Of a DNA stretch of 64,000 bases, positions 8,359 through 16,339 are shown piece after piece. Made by a program: the position numbers and the translations under genes. This DNA is from Bacteroides luhongzhouii (GTDB lineage: Bacteria; Bacteroidota; Bacteroidia; Bacteroidales; Bacteroidaceae). The notes under the pieces are model-generated. The model had not been told where the DNA came from, did no database searches, and was given only the letters and a program-made list of their open reading frames with translations. The stretch's first letter is position 1; each line of letters opens with the position of its first letter. The stretch is taken from the NCBI RefSeq assembly GCF_009193295.2, contig NZ_CP059973.1, positions 124,001 through 188,000 on the forward strand, given 5' to 3'.

Positions 8359-10176
8359 TTACAGCGTAACCAATAATTCACTTCCACTTTTCTCCAGATG
8401 GCAGTCCACTTCTTTCACTGTATTGTTGTAGGTGACACGTACTTTGTAGCTCCCCAGATGTCCGCGAAGACACGCCGTGCCCTTCCGGTCGGTAGACTGC
8501 TTCACATGAGTCTTCCAGCGTCCGGTCACCCATTCGCGCCAGACAGCTGCGTTCGGTTTGGGCGTCCAGTCCTTACGAAACATCCCTGCATCCGGTTTCC
8601 AATGGTGTGCTTCCCAAAATCCCCAAAGAATCACACCTGTCACGGACGGATGGCTATACACAGCAATCAAAAAGTCACGCGTATAATCCGCCTGTAATTC
8701 TTCGTCCGGTGTGTTGATATCAAACTCTGTGATTTGAACCGGCAAGCGGGTAGGTATGAAAAGGTCTAAATCTGTCAGCACCTGCTCCGGATTGCGAGGC
8801 TGCCTGCCTATGTGTCCCTGCACGCCAACGCCACCAATGGGTGCCCCCTTCTTACGAAGCATTTCGATGGTGTCTATATATTCACTTATATTCTGCGGAC
8901 TCTGCACGCAGTTCAACATGGCGTAATCATTGATGAACAATTGTGCTTCAGGGTCAAGTCGTTGCGCCAATTTATACCACTCCACCATGATGTCTTTGGG
9001 TAGATAAGCGAAAAATTCTTTCTCATGCATCGGCTCATTCACCACATCCCATGCCACCACCCGATGCTTGGTGTAGGCCATCCGTTCATAGAACTGCGCT
9101 TTGATGAAACGATTGAAAAGGGCAGTATCGGTGAGGGCTATTTCTTTCGTGATGGATGGATTGAATTTCCATGCCGGCCAGACAAGATTGTGTCCGCGTT
9201 GACGAAACCCGTTGCGATCCAACCATTCGAAAGAGCGCAAGGTGTTTGCCTTCCGATTGATGTCCCATGCCCATCCTCCGGCTTTCATGCCGTTTTCGAT
9301 GACGGCTGTGTTGAAGAGCTCTTTCAGATGTTGACGGTAAAGGTCGTTTTCCGCTCCTTCTCCCGACAAGGCGGATTCGTTGACTGCCGTTCCCCAAAGG
9401 AAGTCCGACTGCTGCATCACCGCTTCTACCACCGCACCTTTCACCGGCTTTCCCGCTGCATTCACCACTTGTATCGTAAGGGGAGCCGTCCGGATTTCCT
9501 TGATGCGTTGCAGTGCCTTCTGCCGCCATAGGGCATCAACTTCACGACCGGCATAAGAGAAACAGGTGACAGGCAGTTCATCCACACTCAACGCCTCTTT
9601 GAAGTTCAAAATTTGCACACCGCAGACTTCCACGTGCTGTGCCAACGAACCGAAAGCCAGTTCGAAGACGGCCTCTCCGGAAGTGAAGTCCTTGTGCGCC
9701 ACAAAAGGAAGGTCGAACGTTTTCCACTCACGCCCGGCACCAATCTGACTCACGAAACTTTTGGTATAGGGTGTGTGCCCTTCTTGAAAATAGGCATAGA
9801 CAACCGACTCCCCCGACTCCTGACGGGCAGAGATTGTACGCATGGAAAGACGGGCAAGCATCACGTCCCCCTTGCTGACAGCCACACCGACCTTCCACTG
9901 CAAGCATACGGAGTATTGCGACTGACTGCCGCGCTGTAATTCGATGTCATAATAAGGCAAGTTCTGTCTGTCAGTCTTCAACGCACATCGGCTAGGCGAT
10001 GCAGTGGCTGCATGGCTATCCTTAAAGGAGTAGTTTTCCTGTCGGGCATCGGAGTCGAGGAGGACTTCCGCCACCCGGCTCTTGATCGTTTCGGACAATG
10101 CCGCCCGTTGCTGTGCCTGTGCCTGGAAGGTGCAGGCAAACAAGGTGACAAGCACCCATAACTTTCGGTTTCTCAT
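8359..10176 (-). CDS. GH10 endo-beta-1,4-xylanase-like enzyme with N-terminal carbohydrate-binding-like domain
   Basis: This 605-residue secreted protein has a signal peptide ending near AQAQQ. Residues about 30-210 form a beta-sandwich resembling a carbohydrate-binding module. The GH10 TIM barrel occupies about 225-560, beginning with a beta-rich linker and FLWGTAVNES. The acid/base is visible in WDVVNEP (Glu381) and the nucleophile in VQITEFDI (Glu484). GH10 enzymes cut the beta-1,4-xylan backbone. A short beta-rich tail (about 560-605) follows the barrel. There is no lipobox, so a periplasmic or secreted location is likely. The start lies 31 bp downstream of the six-hairpin glycosidase stop, and the two are probably co-transcribed. 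Activity on another beta-1,4-linked backbone cannot be excluded. Confidence 0.88.
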   Translation of the reverse strand: MRNRKLWVLVTLFACTFQAQAQQRAALSETIKSRVAEVLLDSDARQENYSFKDSHAATASPSRCALKTDRQNLPYYDIELQRGSQSQYSVCLQWKVGVAVSKGDVMLARLSMRTISARQESGESVVYAYFQEGHTPYTKSFVSQIGAGREWKTFDLPFVAHKDFTSGEAVFELAFGSLAQHVEVCGVQILNFKEALSVDELPVTCFSYAGREVDALWRQKALQRIKEIRTAPLTIQVVNAAGKPVKGAVVEAVMQQSDFLWGTAVNESALSGEGAENDLYRQHLKELFNTAVIENGMKAGGWAWDINRKANTLRSFEWLDRNGFRQRGHNLVWPAWKFNPSITKEIALTDTALFNRFIKAQFYERMAYTKHRVVAWDVVNEPMHEKEFFAYLPKDIMVEWYKLAQRLDPEAQLFINDYAMLNCVQSPQNISEYIDTIEMLRKKGAPIGGVGVQGHIGRQPRNPEQVLTDLDLFIPTRLPVQITEFDINTPDEELQADYTRDFLIAVYSHPSVTGVILWGFWEAHHWKPDAGMFRKDWTPKPNAAVWREWVTGRWKTHVKQSTDRKGTACLRGHLGSYKVRVTYNNTVKEVDCHLEKSGSELLVTL

Positions 10177-10207
10177 AATTTCTTTTATTGATAGGTTCTT
10201 TATTCTA

Positions 10208-12352
10208 TTACCAATTCATCTTTTTAGTCTCTCCCCGCTTCATCATCACGGAAACACCGTTCACACCAAACGTACAGTCCCGCTGCGCCGTCAATGACAA
10301 ACAGACCTTCCCTTTTGCCACAGTGCCGGAGACAATGACGCCCAACCGGGTGCCGATGTTGCCGAAAGACACATCTCCCTCAAACACCGGACAAGAAGCA
10401 ATGTCCAATCTTCCCCAATAATCATTTACATAGTTGCGAATCAAGCTTTGTAAAATCATGCCATGAGTGGTGACATAGAAAGAAGCACCTGCGTTGCCGC
10501 AGGTTTCATAAATCTGAATCCACCGGGAATCGGTGTAGTTGGAAGGACGCATTTTCGCCCAGTCCTCACGCCATCCCTCTACATCTTTTATATTGGAACC
10601 CGCCAGCAGGAACTCACCCAATGTCCATCCGGCAAAGAAAGGTTCTTTCGCCCGTTCGGTAAGCTCTTGCCGCAACTCATAGGCTTTCCGTTCCGGCAAC
10701 AATGGCTTTTTCTCGACGGGGAAATAAGCAAGTCCATCCAACTGAACGGGATGCTTCTGTTTGCCGAAATCATCGGCATCATGCGCTGTGTGATAAGTTC
10801 CACGGTCAGACATCAGGCTTTTAAAGGCAAGACCGTCTTTTAATATGGCAGCAAGGCTACCGTCTTCATCCAGCCCCAGTTCCACAGCGGTCTGAAAGGA
10901 ATACTGTGCACTGTACAGACTGCACAAATAGTTTTTCTTATTTCTTCCGCCCGCTTCATCCTGTCCGATACTGGGATACCACTCCATGTGCCAAAGCCCA
11001 TCCGTACCTTTTTTGCAGGCAGACCGATAGAAACGGCATACTTCACGAATCAGCGGATAAGCATACCGTTTCGCCCATGCCGGATCACCGGCAAAGTCGG
11101 AGGCTTCCATCGCCATGCGGCACAAATAGCCCGGATTGTGGGGCTCATAACAGTAGGCTACCGGAACGTTGGGTTCATGATAGCCCTCAATGCTACCGAA
11201 GGGCAGTTCCCAAGGTGGATAGATTCCCTCAGACTGTGGCCACAGATGCTTGGCATATTTCTTCATCGCCTCTATCTCGCCCGCAAACTTCTCCATCCAA
11301 CGCATCACAATGTCATTGTGTCCGGTCATCATCAGGGCAGGACTTATGTAGCCCAAGTCTTGCACGAAATGGAAGGGGAAAACGTTCCCTGTCAATCCGT
11401 TGGTAGGCTGAATGATACCCGCTTCAAAGTCATCATGAGAGGAAAGCAAATACGCCATAGAGCGCACCCACATCTTCTGTGCGTTTTCCTCCGGGAAATC
11501 CATCCATCCGCTCTTCCGCCACGTTTCGTGCCAGTGTTTCTTGGTTCTCTGCAAGGAAGAGACTCTGTCCTTCTGCCGCACCGGCTCACCGTAGGAGACA
11601 AAGATTTCGTTCTTTCCTTTGGAAACGAGGAAGCGAAGCCCGTCCTCACAAAGTTCCACCGGAGCGGTACTGTAGAAATAAATCTGTGAGCGGCAACAGT
11701 TGAGGGTTTCCTCACAGACAATGGTAAGCAGATAATTATCCCCCACCCGTTTCGCGGAAATGCTTTGCCGCACCGGTTTGCGGAATACAAAAGAATAGGC
11801 AAGGAAATCGGTAAGGGCGGTGGCTTTCACAGAAAGAGTTCCTTCGGAGAGTTCCAAACGGATGCCTGCCAGATTTTTGTTTACTTGGTCGAACCAGTTC
11901 TGCACCCGTACTTTCACTCCATTATCCAAGGTATAGACTGTTTTAAGTACCCCATCATACATATTTTGCTCCTGCCGATAAGAAGAAACGGTTTTCGGTT
12001 CCTCTTCCCAATGCAATTTCAACAACGGCAGCAGATAGTCCGCAGTGGTCTCCTTTTTCTCAATGGATGAGACGAAGCGAAACCTGCCCCAGTGGCTCAG
12101 ATGCGAGAATTGAGACTGTCCCGTCTTTCGGCTCTTTTGCTGTTCCGGACTCATTGTAAGCCCCAAGCCTGAAAAAACCGCTCCAAAACGACCGTTGCCG
12201 AGGTAGCAACCAGCCTCCGCATCTTCTTGGTAGGTGGTGGTGACAATGTTTCCCCTACAAATGATTTCCTTCAGGGATTTTTGTTTCGATGTCTGCGCTG
12301 ATGCCGCCCCGCCCAGCAAGACGACCATCAAAAGACAGAATACTTTCTTCAT
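10208..12352 (-). CDS. Secreted six-hairpin glycosidase (GH95/GH65-like), family uncertain
   Basis: This 714-residue protein has a clear signal peptide ending at ASAQ. The N-terminal beta-sandwich contains GCYLGNGRFGAVFSG, which resembles the LGNG.LGA signature at the start of GH95 and GH65 enzymes. From about residue 300 the protein is helix-rich, with long WxxSxAYLLSSHDDFEAG- and YEPHNPGYLCRMAMEASD-like stretches typical of an (alpha/alpha)6 barrel. A short beta-rich C-terminal domain closes it. Proteins of this architecture remove terminal sugars by inversion. Which sugar cannot be read from sequence, and I could not place catalytic residues with confidence. It shares a transcript with the GH10 gene. 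The long intergenic element at 12408-12900 lies immediately upstream, so its promoter is in or beside that repeat. Confidence 0.6.
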   Translation of the reverse strand: MKKVFCLLMVVLLGGAASAQTSKQKSLKEIICRGNIVTTTYQEDAEAGCYLGNGRFGAVFSGLGLTMSPEQQKSRKTGQSQFSHLSHWGRFRFVSSIEKKETTADYLLPLLKLHWEEEPKTVSSYRQEQNMYDGVLKTVYTLDNGVKVRVQNWFDQVNKNLAGIRLELSEGTLSVKATALTDFLAYSFVFRKPVRQSISAKRVGDNYLLTIVCEETLNCCRSQIYFYSTAPVELCEDGLRFLVSKGKNEIFVSYGEPVRQKDRVSSLQRTKKHWHETWRKSGWMDFPEENAQKMWVRSMAYLLSSHDDFEAGIIQPTNGLTGNVFPFHFVQDLGYISPALMMTGHNDIVMRWMEKFAGEIEAMKKYAKHLWPQSEGIYPPWELPFGSIEGYHEPNVPVAYCYEPHNPGYLCRMAMEASDFAGDPAWAKRYAYPLIREVCRFYRSACKKGTDGLWHMEWYPSIGQDEAGGRNKKNYLCSLYSAQYSFQTAVELGLDEDGSLAAILKDGLAFKSLMSDRGTYHTAHDADDFGKQKHPVQLDGLAYFPVEKKPLLPERKAYELRQELTERAKEPFFAGWTLGEFLLAGSNIKDVEGWREDWAKMRPSNYTDSRWIQIYETCGNAGASFYVTTHGMILQSLIRNYVNDYWGRLDIASCPVFEGDVSFGNIGTRLGVIVSGTVAKGKVCLSLTAQRDCTFGVNGVSVMMKRGETKKMNW

Positions 12353-12407
12353 ACTATTTCATTGATTATTAGGGTTAACATTACATAAGAGAATATTTTT
12401 ATAATTT

Positions 12408-12900
12408 GCTGTCATCTGTCACTGAATAAGACATAACAAATTGTGTATAAATAAATAAGGCTGTGACAGCAAGAGGTGACAGCACGGTGACAGATATATT
12501 GCTGTCACCACATAACCGCATGGGTTAACCCATTAAAATCCTGCTATTTCATCGACTCCCGCTCCCCATCTGCCAACTTGTGACAGGGTGAAGCTTAGTC
12601 ATCAAGTTAGTTTATTACTATTGAAACTCTAGTTTCATCGGTAAGAAACTCTAGTTTCAGCATTGAGGAACTTTGGTTTCATCAGTGAGAAACTCAAGTT
12701 TCAAGCAATGGAAACTCCAGTTTCTCGGTGTGAAACAAAAGGTTTTCCCTTAAAAACAGGATGCTTCATACGTCTCAAATCAAAAGGTTGGACATCACGG
12801 TGACGGCAATTATGCTGTCACTGTGATGTCACCTCTTGCTGTCACCGACTTAGCTACTTATAATCAGACGATTAATCCGCATTTGGTGACAGATGACAGC
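12408..12900. repeat. Large inverted-repeat element: 102-bp block-conserved arms around a palindrome array
   Basis: This is the content of the 564-bp gap 12353-12916. The left arm (12408-12509) and right arm (12799-12900) match as reverse complements in four blocks with identical spacing. The blocks are GCTGTCATCTGTCAC (12408-12422 / 12886-12900); a perfect 19-bp GTGACAGCAAGAGGTGACA (12463-12481 / 12827-12845); GTGACAG (12487-12493 / 12815-12821); and GCTGTCACC with one mismatch (12501-12509 / 12799-12807). The gaps of 40, 5 and 7 bp are equal on both sides but their sequence is not conserved. GTGACA or its complement recurs about ten times. The core holds five 22-bp-period palindromes. No ORF of note lies inside. 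It resembles a repeated intergenic element or a multi-site regulatory region. The function is unknown. Confidence 0.85.
12623..12747. repeat. Tandem array of palindromes GAAACTnnAGTTTC with exact 22-bp period
   Basis: Five 14-bp palindromes start at 12623, 12645, 12667, 12689 and 12711, always 22 bp apart. They read GAAACTCTAGTTTC (twice), GGAACTTTGGTTTC, GAAACTCAAGTTTC and GAAACTCCAGTTTC. A degenerate sixth, GAAACAAAAGGTTTTC, lies at 12732-12747. The 8-bp spacers vary (ATCGGTAA, AGCATTGA, ATCAGTGA, AAGCAATG). The period is about two helical turns, so bound proteins would sit on one face of the DNA. Each palindrome could also fold as a small hairpin if transcribed. Confidence 0.9.
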
Positions 12901-12916
12901 ATTTATTTCTTTTTCT

Positions 12917-14755
12917 TTATTTATAGAAAGTAGCTTTGACATCACCGGGAGCATATTCTTTCTTTTTCTGTTTATAGAAATCCTGAAGCACGTAGAAAGC
13001 TTTCTTCTTCTGACCATTCTCGGAGATAAGCCCTTTGCGGTTGAAAAAATCCTGTACACCGTGCAACTGCCTGCGTGCAGAACGGAAGTCCATCAAAATC
13101 CATGGTGACATTCCAGAGAATCCTTCTGCACGATCATACATCGCCAACGTCTGTTTGTACAGTTCCTCCTGATACTCTTCCGTCCAACGTTCGTCTATAT
13201 CACCATGACGACCATACAAAGCACCACCACCCAATTCACTCACGAAGAAGGGTTTGTCGTAGGGAATCTCCCATTTACGATTTTTACAGTCTGCCACTTT
13301 GCCACCATACCAACCAAGATAACAGTTGAAACTGATGATGTCGACATACTTGTTCATGTTGTCGTCAATGGTGCACACATTATCCGGCTTCCAGCTTACT
13401 TCCATCGCCATACTTAGCAAACGGACATTGTCAGCATCACGCACCTGACGCGCCAAAGCTCCCAGAAAATTATCACGCGCCTCACTGCGCGGAGTTTCAT
13501 TGGCAATAGACCATACGACTACCGCACAACGGTTCTTGTCTCGATCCATCATGTCCTTCAACTGCGTGGAAGCATTTTTGAAAGTCTCCGGATTGTCCCA
13601 GTGTATCGTCCAGTAAACAGGAATCTCATCCCATACCATCAATCCCATCTCTTCGGCAGCACGTACCATCTTTTCGTTGTGAGGATAATGAGCTAGACGC
13701 ACAAAGTTACATCCCAGTTCCTTGGCCCATCCCAGCAACGTACGGCATTCAGCCTCCGTAGCCACACGACCTTGGCGGAACGGTGCTTCTTCATGAATGG
13801 AAATGCCACGGAAGAAAGTTTTCTTACCATTCAGATAAATCTCCTTTCCCCGCACCTCTATCTGGCGGAAACCTATTTTGTCCTTGATGACCTCATCGCC
13901 ACAAGAAAGAACGACCTCATAAAGCTTCGGGTCTTCTGGATTCCATAGCTTGGGAACAGCTTTCATTGAAAGGAGTGCCCTGCCATTCTGATCAGTAGTG
14001 ACGGTTTTGCTTATCTTCATCTCGGGGATACTGACCGTTACAGATACACCGCTTCTTTTTACATTAGTCTGTACATATCCGCTGATTTCGTTGTACTTGC
14101 CTTTTGGCAGTTGCACAGAATAATCGTCTACGGAAATCTCCGGAGTTTCCACTAACAGCACGTCACGGGTAATACCTCCATAATTCCACCAGTCGGAATT
14201 GACCGTAGGAACACCTTCGGGCTTGCGGTCATTGTTGACACGGAGAATGACGAAGTTGTTGCCTTCCTTCACCTTATCCGTAATGTCGAAACTGAAAGGA
14301 GTAAACCCGCCTTCGTGCATACCCAGCACTTCACCGTTCATATACACATTTGCCAGATAATTGGCTGCACCGAAATAAAGGTACACCTTCTTACCTTCTT
14401 TCTTCTGATAGTTGAAGTCTTTCTTATACCAGATGCTGCCTTCGTAAAAGAAGAATCTGTCGGATTGTGTATTCCAGTCGCCCGGCACTCTCAAGGTTTC
14501 GGTCTTGCAGAAGTCATATTCCACCATATCCGATTTCGACTTGGGCCGGAGGTTTCTGAAAAAACCGTTCGTACTGTTCAACCGATAATCATAGTAACCG
14601 GTGTCAAAGGGATCGACTATTATCTCCCAGTTGCCATTGAGGATGGTTATATCACGGTCATACACATTCTGTAAAATCTGCTGCCCTTTCATCGGCGAGA
14701 CATAACAAGCTAAAAGACATAGCAGAAATAACATTCTGCTCGTTTTGTTTCTCAT
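12917..14755 (-). CDS. GH2 beta-glucuronidase-like enzyme
   Basis: This 612-residue secreted protein (signal peptide ending near PMKGQQ) is close to classical beta-glucuronidase length (about 600). Domain order is sugar-binding jelly roll (about 35-200, with GSIWYKKDF and YLFGAANYLANVYMNG), Ig-like domain (about 205-310), then TIM barrel (about 315-600). The acid/base is Glu420 in VWSIANETP and the nucleophile is Glu507 in FVSELGGGALYG. GH2 retaining enzymes remove terminal beta-linked glucuronate, galactose or mannose. The compact length favours glucuronidase, but this is inferred. The stop codon lies 17 bp from the edge of the inverted-repeat element. The gene is preceded by its own copy of the TTTTAACA-N9-TATAGGGAA motif, so it may start a transcript separate from the pyruvyl-transferase-like gene upstream. 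Confidence 0.85.
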   Translation of the reverse strand: MRNKTSRMLFLLCLLACYVSPMKGQQILQNVYDRDITILNGNWEIIVDPFDTGYYDYRLNSTNGFFRNLRPKSKSDMVEYDFCKTETLRVPGDWNTQSDRFFFYEGSIWYKKDFNYQKKEGKKVYLYFGAANYLANVYMNGEVLGMHEGGFTPFSFDITDKVKEGNNFVILRVNNDRKPEGVPTVNSDWWNYGGITRDVLLVETPEISVDDYSVQLPKGKYNEISGYVQTNVKRSGVSVTVSIPEMKISKTVTTDQNGRALLSMKAVPKLWNPEDPKLYEVVLSCGDEVIKDKIGFRQIEVRGKEIYLNGKKTFFRGISIHEEAPFRQGRVATEAECRTLLGWAKELGCNFVRLAHYPHNEKMVRAAEEMGLMVWDEIPVYWTIHWDNPETFKNASTQLKDMMDRDKNRCAVVVWSIANETPRSEARDNFLGALARQVRDADNVRLLSMAMEVSWKPDNVCTIDDNMNKYVDIISFNCYLGWYGGKVADCKNRKWEIPYDKPFFVSELGGGALYGRHGDIDERWTEEYQEELYKQTLAMYDRAEGFSGMSPWILMDFRSARRQLHGVQDFFNRKGLISENGQKKKAFYVLQDFYKQKKKEYAPGDVKATFYK

Positions 14756-14823
14756 ATTCAGTTTATTTTAGAAATTTCAGTAAAAAAAATCCTTCTATAA
14801 GGAAAAGAGACCTTCTGCCCCCT

Positions 14824-14849
14824 TTCCCTATAAAAGGAAACTGTTAAAA
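14824..14849 (-). promoter_or_regulatory. Gapped motif TTTTAACA-N9-TATAGGGAA upstream of GH2
   Basis: This is the third copy of the gapped motif, ending 69 bp before the GH2 start at 14755. A weaker partial echo (TATAGAAGG on the minus strand) lies about 30 bp closer to the gene. Its presence here links the GH2 gene with the ribose locus 6 kb away as possible members of one regulon. Confidence 0.45.
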
Positions 14850-14859
14850 GTACCCCGTC

Positions 14860-16155
14860 TTATTTCATCGTATTCCTGACGACTTCCATCGTTTCTTTTT
14901 GCCGTTGGTTTACAAACTTCCGGGCTTTTTCCGTTATCCTCTTTGACTCTTCCGGATTCTTTGCCATCTCAAGCACCGTCGGAACATATCTTTTCACATC
15001 TTCCTCGTTATCGAAATCGAACAACCAAGAATCCAAGCCGATTGTCTTCCACATATAGCCCTTGCTACTTTGTTCCGCCCATCTCACCACAATGGCAGGA
15101 ATACCGTTAGCTATGCACATAATCGGACAGTGCATCTCGTGACTAAAAAGTCCGACTGAATGTTTGTAAATACTAATGGCTTCCTCTAACGTCCATTTTG
15201 TACTTCTCCATACCACTCTCGACTTTACGTCCTCCGGAAGTTTGTCCAGAATCCACTCCTTGCCGATAGACAGCTCTGTTTCATCTTCGTGAACAATCAA
15301 TACTTTCAGATCTGTCTGGCGCACAATTTCAGTGACAGCCTCAATCATCGGGACATGATCATGTTCCTTCATCGACTCGTTAAGGTTATAAACCGCTTGA
15401 TCAAAAGGACGATTTTTGAAAGTGTGCTCCCAAAACGGAGTGCGCCGGTGATTGGGGTTACAGCAGATATACTTTCCATCTTCCAATCCGTTCTCTTTCA
15501 GATAAGCAAGTGCTTTGTCTTCATCAGTCACATCCGTGCCAAACGCAGCGTCTGGTGCCCATTCCATAATCGGACAATGAATATTCTCTTCCTTTGCACG
15601 GTCCAGCGAAACCGTATCGCGGAAATAAACAAATGCCGCATTATTCAAAGCTTCATTCTCGGGAGTACCATATAGACCGTAAGTCACGCCATACACCCCG
15701 TAAGGCTTACCGGTCATTTTCTTAAACAAAAGTGCTTCTTTCCACGAAAGCATGGAAGGACCGGAGTTATGCACCAAAATATCGGCTTTAGAAATGGCTT
15801 CCGACAGTTCAGTCGTAGACGCCTTACCCTCTTCGGAAAGAGTGCCTTGCACAATGGCGAGTTTAGGAAAACGTTTCTTCAGCATCACAACTTCACTTTC
15901 CGGAAGTAGTCCGTAATACGGCCAAAAAATCAGTTCTGCCTCGGGGATGTATTTCTCTGCCAAAGCTAAAAAGCCGGGAGTATGGGCTACGTCACCGATA
16001 TTCTCTACCTGCCAGCCCGAACGAAGCAGAATAACCTGGTTCTTTTTGTTCTTCACTAAGCCGTTACCCGGCCATACGACTGCCAAGACAATGCCGACAA
16101 GCACAACTCCAACAGCAATCAAAATGTTTCTTTGAAATATTTTTCCAAGTTTCAT
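14860..16155 (-). CDS. Polysaccharide pyruvyl transferase-family protein with N-terminal membrane anchor
   Basis: This 431-residue protein has a single hydrophobic segment at about residues 10-30 (RNILIAVGVVLVGIVLAVVW), then a long domain resembling the polysaccharide pyruvyl transferase family. That domain has RSGWQVENIGDVAHTPGFL at the start, HNSGPSMLSW near residue 130, and FSHEMHCPIMCIANGIPAIVV toward the C-terminus, which has a glycosyltransferase-B-like look. Family members add pyruvate ketals to sugars of exported polysaccharides. Such a biosynthetic enzyme is unusual among degradative genes, and its substrate here is unknown. A TAccTTTG -7 element lies 29 bp before the start codon, so the gene probably has its own promoter. 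The family call is moderately sure and the activity is not. Confidence 0.6.
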   Translation of the reverse strand: MKLGKIFQRNILIAVGVVLVGIVLAVVWPGNGLVKNKKNQVILLRSGWQVENIGDVAHTPGFLALAEKYIPEAELIFWPYYGLLPESEVVMLKKRFPKLAIVQGTLSEEGKASTTELSEAISKADILVHNSGPSMLSWKEALLFKKMTGKPYGVYGVTYGLYGTPENEALNNAAFVYFRDTVSLDRAKEENIHCPIMEWAPDAAFGTDVTDEDKALAYLKENGLEDGKYICCNPNHRRTPFWEHTFKNRPFDQAVYNLNESMKEHDHVPMIEAVTEIVRQTDLKVLIVHEDETELSIGKEWILDKLPEDVKSRVVWRSTKWTLEEAISIYKHSVGLFSHEMHCPIMCIANGIPAIVVRWAEQSSKGYMWKTIGLDSWLFDFDNEEDVKRYVPTVLEMAKNPEESKRITEKARKFVNQRQKETMEVVRNTMK

Positions 16156-16183
16156 AAGATAATCATATAAATTATTACAAGGG

Positions 16184-16191
16184 CAAAGGTA
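16184..16191 (-). promoter_or_regulatory. Bacteroides-type -7 promoter element (TACCTTTG)
   Basis: The minus strand reads TACCTTTGC, an exact match to the TAnnTTTG -7 consensus of Bacteroides, 29 bp before the ATG at 16155. A clear -33 TTTG is not present at the usual 19-21 bp distance. The rest of the short gap 16192-16339 shows nothing else. Confidence 0.5.
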
Positions 16192-16339
16192 AGTGCCATC
16201 CGTCCTGAACAGTTATCATATTTGCCCATTTTATTATCATAAAAGTTTTTTCCAATATCAATTCCCCACAAGAAGCTTTCACGACCATCAGGAACACTGT
16301 TTCTGTCATCATCAACAAAGGAAAACTCCCGAAAGCATT

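Noticed and set aside
9025..9531. A 168-codon plus-strand open frame
   Set aside because: It is the antisense shadow of the GH10 barrel, whose catalytic motifs are on the other strand.
10988..11689. A 233-codon plus-strand open frame
   Set aside because: It is antisense to the six-hairpin glycosidase, with basic, low-complexity translation typical of a shadow frame.
12623..12747. CRISPR array
   Set aside because: The repeated units are 14-bp palindromes with 8-bp spacers, far shorter than CRISPR spacers, and there are no cas genes in the window.
12408..12900. Complete insertion sequence
   Set aside because: No transposase reading frame lies between the inverted repeats.
12408..12900. Phase-variable invertible promoter
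   Set aside because: Inverted arms are present, but no clear TAnnTTTG promoter is inside, no invertase gene is nearby, and the core is nearly symmetric, so inversion would change little. Long-read mapping would settle it.
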